Below are positions 6,973 through 12,163 of a DNA stretch of 12,163 bases, piece by piece. The notes below the pieces were generated by a model. The model did no database searches, was not told the DNA's origin, and was given only the letters and a program-made list of their open reading frames with translations. The position numbers were made by a program, and so were the translations under genes. The stretch's first letter is position 1; every line of letters starts with the position of its first letter. Origin of the DNA: Hyphomicrobiales bacterium (lineage in GTDB: Bacteria > Pseudomonadota > Alphaproteobacteria > Rhizobiales > Hyphomicrobiaceae); the NCBI GenBank assembly GCA_017304275.1, contig JAFKKW010000340.1:1-12163 (forward strand), read 5' to 3'.

Positions 6973-9129
6973 TTACGGCGCTGGCTCTGCCGGCAGCATG
7001 GCTTCCAGCATTTGCCGCGCCTCGGGTGTCAGACGATCTTCCGGCAGATCCGCGGCCAGCACGCGCCGGATCGCCGCCTGCACGTTGGCCGGCGGCGGCT
7101 CCGGCGACGACGCAAGCGCCTGCGGACCACCAAGTCCCGGCGCGGCCGAGAACAGGCCGCCCCAGTCGATACCGATCGACGGCTTGGCCCAATCGCCCGA
7201 AATTTTGATGGGGATGGGAAACGCCGTCGGCGGCGGAATCGCCTTCACGCGGATTTCCTGATTGAGCTTTTTCTTGGGCACGTTGACGGTGCCCGCCGAG
7301 TTGATCTCCACCTCCGAGCCGCCCATGGCGAGGCCCGGCTCGCTGCGCATGATGCCCTTCTTGATGTCGTACTGCGCCTCGAGCTTCGTGAACCCGGTCT
7401 TGGCCGAGAGGTCGAACGACCAGCTTTTCCACCACTCGAAGATCATGCGCCGCACGTCGAAGCCGCGCAGCGCCCCCTGCCCCATCCGGAAATTCGCCTT
7501 GCCGTCGAGGGTGCTCGTGAGCTGGCTCTGGTTCTGGCCCGCAGCGCTGGCCGTGATCTCGACGTTGGATTGGCCGGTCAGCAGCGGTTTTCCGGTGAGC
7601 TCGGTGACGATCGGTTCCGCGGCCACGTCCGTCATCGTGAGTTGGACGGTCGCGCGCGGCGGTGAGGCGCGGCTGTCGATATTGAACGTTCCGACCGCCT
7701 TGCCCGCGCCGACGGCAAGCTCTTCGAGCGTGGCGTCGAGAACGCCCTCCGTGATGCCGGCCTTGAGGCGTCCCTGTTTGAGATCGAGCGTGCCGTAGGT
7801 GATTGCGGCGGCATTGACCAGGAGATCGAGATCGAGCGCCTGCAGCGCCTTGAGGTTGAACGGCTGCTCGCTCCACCCGGGCGTCGAGAGCGGCGAAGCG
7901 GCGGCCGACCGCTCAACCTCGGCGACCGCGGCCGCCTGCGGACCTTTTTCCAGGGCGTCGAGGTCGTTCAGAAGCTGCTCCCAACTCGGCGTCACGAGCG
8001 GCTCGAAATCGGTCTGCGGCGTGGGTGCAAGCGTGCTGCGCGCCTGGACGCCCGTCGCGCGCCCAAGATCGATGTGCTCGCTCGCAAGTGTTCCAGCGAG
8101 CTTCGGCCGCGCGCCGCCCAGATCGAGGGTGCCGTCGAAACGGCCGCTCGTGGTGTCGACCATCACATCCGCTTCCGTGAACGTGAGGTCGCGCGTCGTG
8201 GCTTTGATCTTGCCGTCGAGCGAGCCCCGGAGCGGCGCGCCCGAGGACGTGACGTCGGAGCCGAACCAGCGTGCGAGGTCGACGAGCGACGGCGACGACG
8301 CCGTCACCGAGCCGGCGAACTCCGCGGCTGCCGAGAAATTGGCGTCCCCGTCGAGCGAAGCCCTGAGCGGCCGAGAGTCGACGTTGGCCTTGAGCGTCGA
8401 TGACGTACCGCCGATCACGGCATTGAAGTCGCCGACGGCCGCGTCGAACGCCACCGTCTCGCCGCCCGCGGACAGGCTGCCCTTGGACGCCAGCGCGCCC
8501 GACAGGGGATCGAGGGTCTGCACAGAGTTGATGGCCGTTGCTGATCGCTGTGCGCCGGTCCTGGCGCTCTGGAAGGTGAGGGCGCCGTCCGAGATGGTCG
8601 AGTCCGGAGGCAGGCTGAAGGCAGCGGGAACGAGGGGAGTCGTCGTGTCCGTTTCCGCCGGAGCGGCCGCCGTCGAGGCAGGCGCCTGCGCCGCTGTCGT
8701 GTCGAACACCCAGTTGCGCGTCCCGTCGGCGCCTTCCTCGAGCGCGAACACCGGCTTGATGAGATCGAGCCGGTTCATGCGCACACGGCCCTTGAGAAGG
8801 GGCAGCAGATCGACGTTGGTCTTGATCGTCTCGGCGCGGAACACGTCGCGCTCCGCCATGCCCGGCGGGTTTGATACGGTGACCTGATCGAATTCGGCTT
8901 CGAGTTTCGGCCTGAGCTTCAGGCGCAGGTCGCCGATGGTGACGGTGCGTCCGATGGCGGCGCCGATGCTTTTGGCGAGTTGATTTTTGATCAGCCCTGT
9001 CGGCGGAAAGAGAAGCAACAGCGCGATGGAGACCACCGCGCCGATCAGCACCAGGCGGACGATGCGCCAGAACGTGCTGCCCTTTTTCGGCGATGTCGGA
9101 GCGGCCGGCGTCCCAGGATCCGTTGCCAT
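6973..9129 (-). CDS. AsmA-family inner-membrane-anchored envelope protein
   Basis: A 718-residue protein of the AsmA family, large proteins anchored in the inner membrane whose periplasmic part is linked to outer-membrane assembly and lipid traffic. Residues 22-41 form one transmembrane helix after a short Lys/Arg-bearing N-terminus, so the bulk is periplasmic. Residues 50-140 show the AsmA N-terminal pattern: AIGRTVTIGDL, a run ending in VSNPPG, VDLLPLLKGRVRMNRLDLIKPVFAL, and the NWVFD motif. A C-terminal AsmA-like region follows (SNVEITASAAGQN, LDGKANFRMGQGALRGFDV), ending in a Pro/Ala-rich tail. The ATG at 9129 is preferred because GGAG (9136-9139) lies 6 bases upstream; a GTG at 9141 would add four residues. 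It lies 113 bases upstream of the M23 gene on the same strand and is divergent from the gene at 9455. The exact role of this paralogue cannot be read from sequence. Confidence 0.9.
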   Translation of the reverse strand: MATDPGTPAAPTSPKKGSTFWRIVRLVLIGAVVSIALLLLFPPTGLIKNQLAKSIGAAIGRTVTIGDLRLKLRPKLEAEFDQVTVSNPPGMAERDVFRAETIKTNVDLLPLLKGRVRMNRLDLIKPVFALEEGADGTRNWVFDTTAAQAPASTAAAPAETDTTTPLVPAAFSLPPDSTISDGALTFQSARTGAQRSATAINSVQTLDPLSGALASKGSLSAGGETVAFDAAVGDFNAVIGGTSSTLKANVDSRPLRASLDGDANFSAAAEFAGSVTASSPSLVDLARWFGSDVTSSGAPLRGSLDGKIKATTRDLTFTEADVMVDTTSGRFDGTLDLGGARPKLAGTLASEHIDLGRATGVQARSTLAPTPQTDFEPLVTPSWEQLLNDLDALEKGPQAAAVAEVERSAAASPLSTPGWSEQPFNLKALQALDLDLLVNAAAITYGTLDLKQGRLKAGITEGVLDATLEELAVGAGKAVGTFNIDSRASPPRATVQLTMTDVAAEPIVTELTGKPLLTGQSNVEITASAAGQNQSQLTSTLDGKANFRMGQGALRGFDVRRMIFEWWKSWSFDLSAKTGFTKLEAQYDIKKGIMRSEPGLAMGGSEVEINSAGTVNVPKKKLNQEIRVKAIPPPTAFPIPIKISGDWAKPSIGIDWGGLFSAAPGLGGPQALASSPEPPPANVQAAIRRVLAADLPEDRLTPEARQMLEAMLPAEPAP

Positions 9130-9454
9130 GCGGGTCTCCACGCAACACGATTGACCACGTCTGCCGGATTGAGCCGGTCACCGAAGTGACGGCCGTCGAT
9201 CGGAGAGCGCGGTCCTCCCCCCACGGGAGCAGGCTGAACAGCGAGATACTATCTGCGGCGAGCCCGTTCAACCAGCAGTGTGTCCCGGATGCGCTTGTGC
9301 GGAGGTGCGTTGCCCGCGAGCGACGCTTATGGGTGTGCTCACACTTGATCGTGAACGCGGACGGCGGTTAGAGTCCGCGCGCATACGTTGGGGCGCTGCA
9401 CGATCAGACAGTTCGAGCAAGCGAAGATTGGCTTGGAAAACAAGGATGTGTCTC
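9130..9454. promoter_or_regulatory. Divergent intergenic region with two short palindromes
   Basis: This 325-base gap separates the divergent AsmA-like and 222-residue-protein genes, so it must contain a promoter for each. Two short inverted repeats could be operators: GTCAC-cgaa-GTGAC at 9177-9190 and GTGTG-ct-CACAC at 9333-9344. Immediately after the second lies TTGATC (9345-9350), then 17 bases and TTAGAG (9368-9373), a weak plus-strand promoter candidate. On the minus strand TAGTAT (9246-9251) resembles a -10 box but has no convincing -35 at proper spacing. I see no small gene; the frame that opens at 9278 reads into the next gene but its first 59 residues look non-coding. Confidence 0.35.
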
Positions 9455-10123
9455 ATGTCGCGTCAGGGCCGGTCCGCAAAAGCGTCCTTCGTGTCTGCAA
9501 TCGTGGCGGCTTCCGTCGTCGCGGCGGCGGTATGCGGTGCCACCGGCGTTTCGGCCGCGGACAAGCTGATCGAGGTGCAGTGGTCGGATCCCGAGATCAA
9601 GAATTTCGTGGCGACCAGCGCGCCCCCGCGCTCGTTGGGTCCAACCGCCGACGATCAGTTGTCCAAGCTCAAGCTGCCCGTTCTCGCCTTCGACAGCACG
9701 CCCGGCGTGGTGGAGAACACGTTTCGCCTCGGACCGCGCCCCGCGACCGAGCGCGATGTCGTGATGGATGACGAAAACCCCGTCTGGTACCAGATTGTGG
9801 AGCGTTACGGCGACGTGACGGTCTCGGTATCGGCCGATCTGCGGGTCCAGCACACGTTCTCGCCGGAAAAGTTCCCGATCTACGAGAACACCAGCCGCGG
9901 CGCGCTCCCGCAGGCGGGCCCGGTCGTGTCGGTGTTCGACGACCGCGCCTCGGGCGGCGAGGAAGGCTATCTCGCTGAGTACACGGTCACGAAGTACGGC
10001 GTGCCCTACACCGTGACGGTGGAATGCACGGACGCTGCCAAGGAAGAGTGCCGCGACACGACGCAGATCTCGAAGGACGCCGAGCTCCTGAAACTGATCC
10101 GCGCCGCACCGCCCACGCCCTAA
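9455..10123 (+). CDS. Exported protein of unknown function (222 aa)
   Basis: I do not recognise this family. The product has a clear Sec signal peptide: positively charged MSRQGRSAK, a hydrophobic core (residues 11-33) and a cleavage site near VSA|AD (residue 34/35). The mature part of about 188 residues is rich in acidic residues and beta-prone stretches, for example VTVSVSADLRVQHTF (121-135) and a second block of alternating hydrophobic and polar residues at 172-190. Two cysteines (191 and 199) could form a disulfide. There are no further membrane segments, so it is likely periplasmic or secreted. The ATG at 9455 is chosen because AAGGA (9442-9446) is 8 bases upstream and the signal peptide begins there; longer in-frame starts at 9446 and 9278 lack a good RBS. 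It is divergent from the AsmA gene and convergent with the beta-helix gene. Confidence 0.85.
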   Translation: MSRQGRSAKASFVSAIVAASVVAAAVCGATGVSAADKLIEVQWSDPEIKNFVATSAPPRSLGPTADDQLSKLKLPVLAFDSTPGVVENTFRLGPRPATERDVVMDDENPVWYQIVERYGDVTVSVSADLRVQHTFSPEKFPIYENTSRGALPQAGPVVSVFDDRASGGEEGYLAEYTVTKYGVPYTVTVECTDAAKEECRDTTQISKDAELLKLIRAAPPTP

Positions 10124-10148
10124 CGTCCGCTGTCTGCTCGTTCTGAGG

Positions 10149-10249
10149 CGTGTCTGGACCCCGGCCTACGCCGGGATGACGTTTGGAATAGCGGCGGACC
10201 GATAGCATAATCTCAACGTCACCCCGACGGAGGTCGGGGTCCAGACACG
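10149..10249. repeat. Head-to-head pair of REP-like palindromic units
   Basis: Two related palindromic units lie in opposite orientation between convergent genes. The outer arms CGTGTCTGGACCCCG (10149-10163) and CGGGGTCCAGACACG (10235-10249) are perfect reverse complements. Inner arms TGACGTT (10176-10182) and AACGTCA (10215-10221) also pair. Each unit folds by itself: CCGGC-ctac-GCCGG (10161-10174) and ACCCCGAC-ggag-GTCGGGGT (10221-10240). Units of this shape (GTCATCCCGGC...GGACCCAGACACG type) are frequent extragenic repeats in alphaproteobacteria. The position suggests a bidirectional barrier or terminator for the two converging transcripts, though no T-tract is present. Confidence 0.85.
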
Positions 10250-10275
10250 TCTGAAATGCACTCGACCGCATCACA

Positions 10276-10294
10276 TCACCCGATCCCAGGGTGA
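10276..10294. repeat. Short inverted repeat downstream of the beta-helix gene
   Basis: TCACCC (10276-10281) and GGGTGA (10289-10294) form a 6-base stem around a 7-base loop, about 30 bases past the stop codon of the minus-strand beta-helix gene. It could act as a weak terminator or 3' stabiliser, but the stem is short and has no T-tract, so chance is a real alternative. Confidence 0.3.
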
Positions 10295-10324
10295 GGGGCA
10301 GCGACCCGTCGCAGCGCAGAACAC

Positions 10325-11677
10325 TCACACGGCGAGATTGCCCGCGATCGAATGACGACCAACTGCGGGAGCCGTCGCCAAAGCCAGATCCGGTCCCACC
10401 GGAACGCCATGATCCATGCCGCGGATGGCGCCGTCGCGCGCACCCGAGATCATGTTCTGGCTGACGAGGCACGCGCCCGCCGTCGGGTCCGCGGAAACGA
10501 GAATGCCGACCCCGGCCGAACGGATCACATTGCCGGTGATCGCAACGTCGCGCAGATAGGGACCCCAACCGGCGATGATGCCCGCCGTCGGCGCATTCTC
10601 GATGACGTTGCCGGTCACGGCCGCATCCGCCTCGATGCTGATGCCGACCCCGCGCTTGTCGACCGGCTCCGCCTCGCGCCGGAACAGGTTGCGCACGAGG
10701 TTCCCCTGCACGACGGCAAGCCGCCCGCCTTCGCTGAAGTTCGTCACCGCGATGCCGCTCGCCGCGCCGTCGACAAGGTTGTTGGCGATGACCGCGCCCT
10801 CGAACGCGAACTCGGCATAAAGCGCGACCTCGCCAAGCGTGCGGCATTGGTTGCCGACCATCTGGATATTGCCGGCCGCGTTGCCGCGCACCGCCGAATA
10901 GGCGCAGTCGGCAATGTGATTGTCCGAGACGGTCACGCCCCGCGCACGAAACACGTTGATGCCGTTGCCGTTCTGTCCGCTGCCGCCGCCCTTGGCCGCG
11001 ATGTTCGTGATGCGGTTGCCGACAATGAGCGTGCCGTCCTCGCCCGGCGCGCTGCGCCAGACCTGGATGCCGTTGTTGCCGCAATCGGCAACGGCGTTGT
11101 GCGCAATCGTAAGGCCCTCGGCGTCGAGGCTCACGACTCCCGCCTCCGCCAGGTCGTGAAGCATGCAGTCGGTAACGCGTCCCGAGGCGCGTTGCAGCAT
11201 GATCCCGTTGAGCAACCCGCGCCGGATCTCGAGCCCTCCGATCCACACATCCGTGCAGTCGGTCAGAGCCAATAGCCCCATCGCCCGGCCAGCATCGATC
11301 GCAAGGCCGTTGCCGTCGATGACCAGCCCCTCGAGCCGCACGCCCGGTGCCGCTTGCGCCGCGAGGAAGCTCGCCCCGCCCGTGAACGACAGCACGGTCT
11401 GCCGCGCGGCGCCGATCAGGCATGTGTGTGGGCGAATCGCGATCGGACCGACGTCGAATGTTCCGGGCGCAAGGCGGAGCGGCACGCGTTGCGCGGCTGC
11501 CTGGTCGATGGCCGCCTGCAGGGCCGCCGTGTGATCGCTGCTGTCGCTGGGCGCCAGAACGAGCCCTGAGGGATCGGCAGGTATCGCAGCCTCGCGCGGA
11601 CCCGCGCTCGCGGCTGCTGCGGCGAGTCCGGCCGAGGCCGCTCCGGTCGAGAGCACTGCGCGGCGACTGAGATGCAT
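10325..11677 (-). CDS. Tat-exported right-handed beta-helix protein (TIGR03808-like)
   Basis: A 450-residue exported repeat protein. It starts with a Tat signal (SRRAVLSTGAASAGLAAAAA, residues 4-23). Residues 45-85 (DHTAALQAAIDQAAAQRVPLRLAPGTF) are the typical entry of pectate-lyase-like beta-helices. From about 110 to 410 it is built of repeated strands with the pattern 'hhhxxNxhxxxxxxGI', such as IAHNAVADCGNNGIQV, VSDNHIADCAYSAVRGN, VTGNVIENAPTAGIIAG and ITGNVIRSAGVGILV, giving a right-handed parallel beta-helix. Overall form and length fit the TIGR03808 'TAT-translocated repetitive protein' family, whose function is not established. Sugar-polymer binding or cleavage is common in the fold, but I cannot assign a catalytic residue. 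RBS GGAGG (11684-11688) lies 6 bases upstream of the ATG. It follows the C15 peptidase gene after 35 bases, probably on the same transcript. Confidence 0.88.
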   Translation of the reverse strand: MHLSRRAVLSTGAASAGLAAAAASAGPREAAIPADPSGLVLAPSDSSDHTAALQAAIDQAAAQRVPLRLAPGTFDVGPIAIRPHTCLIGAARQTVLSFTGGASFLAAQAAPGVRLEGLVIDGNGLAIDAGRAMGLLALTDCTDVWIGGLEIRRGLLNGIMLQRASGRVTDCMLHDLAEAGVVSLDAEGLTIAHNAVADCGNNGIQVWRSAPGEDGTLIVGNRITNIAAKGGGSGQNGNGINVFRARGVTVSDNHIADCAYSAVRGNAAGNIQMVGNQCRTLGEVALYAEFAFEGAVIANNLVDGAASGIAVTNFSEGGRLAVVQGNLVRNLFRREAEPVDKRGVGISIEADAAVTGNVIENAPTAGIIAGWGPYLRDVAITGNVIRSAGVGILVSADPTAGACLVSQNMISGARDGAIRGMDHGVPVGPDLALATAPAVGRHSIAGNLAV

Positions 11678-11712
11678 AGATGGCCTCCGGCGCCGATCAT
11701 GCCGAAAGCGGG

Positions 11713-12163
11713 TTAACGGTCCTTGACGCGTCGGCGGGAGGGCGGCGGCCGGCCGAGGCAGGTGCGGATGATCTCGAGCCCGCCGATCAGCGCCGTGCCC
11801 CAGTCGAAGCGCATCTGGCTGGGATCGGCGCGCGACTTGAGCAGCGCGGGCGGGATCGTCTGCGGGATATGGAAGAAGCCTACCGCATCCGGCTCGGAAA
11901 TCTGCTCGGCGCAGATCAGCGACTGGTAGAGGATCGCGTTGCAAAGATAGCTGCCGGCATCGCGCGAGGTGACGGCCGGCACGCGGAGCGCGGTCAGGCG
12001 GTGGGCGATGTCCTGAGCTGGGAGCCGCGCGACGAGCGTCTCGGGGCCGCCCCGCACAATGGTGTCGTCGCGAGGCAGGGCACCTGCGGCATCGGCCGCC
12101 GCCTTGCACGTGTTGTGAGCATCGGTTTCGATCACGAACGCATTTGCTTGCGGCGAGACGCCG
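11713..12163 (-). CDS. pcp: Pyroglutamyl-peptidase I (C15), partial at right edge
   Basis: C-terminal part (150 codons visible) of a cytoplasmic cysteine peptidase that removes N-terminal pyroglutamate from peptides. The frame runs open through the right edge, so the start lies beyond 12163; the visible part begins GVSPQANAFVIETDAHN. The active-site region is clear: SRDAGSYLCNAILYQSL, with the catalytic Cys codon at 11941-11943, and GFFHIP, with the catalytic His codon at 11869-11871. These match the SxxAGxYxCNxxxY and GFxHxP motifs of the C15 family. The block IVRGGPETLVARLP corresponds to the usual 'DGPxAYxSTLP' segment and is divergent. The C-terminus ends in a basic PPSRRRVKDR tail. A GTG at 12135 could be read as a start, but homology continues upstream of it. 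It probably forms a two-gene unit with the beta-helix gene. Confidence 0.85.
   Translation of the reverse strand, partial: GVSPQANAFVIETDAHNTCKAAADAAGALPRDDTIVRGGPETLVARLPAQDIAHRLTALRVPAVTSRDAGSYLCNAILYQSLICAEQISEPDAVGFFHIPQTIPPALLKSRADPSQMRFDWGTALIGGLEIIRTCLGRPPPSRRRVKDR

Noticed and set aside
10149..10294. CRISPR array
   Set aside because: Only two units in inverted, not direct, orientation, with no regular spacers.
11678..12109. N-terminal extension of the beta-helix frame up to 12109
   Set aside because: It overlaps the C15 peptidase gene in another frame; the GGAGG site and twin-arginine signal fix the start at 11677.

Overview
The window is visibly GC-rich DNA with strongly GC-biased third codon positions and long antisense shadow frames. 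It most likely comes from an alphaproteobacterium of the Hyphomicrobiales (Rhizobiales) type. The basis for this is a twin-arginine beta-helix protein resembling the TIGR03808 family (as far as I know found mainly in that order), an AsmA-family protein, and palindromic intergenic repeats of the kind common in alphaproteobacteria. It looks like ordinary chromosome. I see no tRNA, rRNA, transposase, phage gene or CRISPR array.

Left and centre (about 88-9129, minus strand, read right to left): an AsmA-family envelope protein (9129-6973), then three exported hydrolases. These are an M23/LytM peptidoglycan endopeptidase with a long proline-rich stalk and a tryptophan-rich tail (6859-5312), a 1380-residue protein carrying both a subtilisin-like S8 serine protease and a thermolysin-like M4 metalloprotease (5267-1125), and a Tat-exported lysozyme-like protein (1077-88). 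The last three are separated by only 44 and 47 bases. A good sigma70-like promoter (TTGCCA, 17 bases, CATTAT) lies just upstream of the M23 gene, so they probably form one transcript. Together they could cut peptide cross-links, proteins and the glycan strand of a cell envelope. I read this as a secreted lytic cassette, either for attacking or feeding on other cells or for envelope turnover. It is the most interesting part of the window.

Right of the AsmA gene, a 325-base divergent intergenic region leads to a plus-strand gene for a 222-residue exported protein of unknown function (9455-10123). It converges on a minus-strand pair: a pyroglutamyl-peptidase I (C15) gene cut by the right edge (12163-11713), followed 35 bases later by the TIGR03808-like Tat-exported beta-helix protein (11677-10325). 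Between the convergent genes lies a head-to-head pair of palindromic REP-like units (10149-10249). A second set of palindromic repeats occupies the extreme left end (1-80), downstream of the lysozyme-like gene.

Family assignments for S8, M4, M23, C15 and AsmA rest on catalytic or signature motifs that I can read. The lysozyme-like and TIGR03808 assignments rest on remembered family signatures. Operon structure, promoters and the lytic role are inference.
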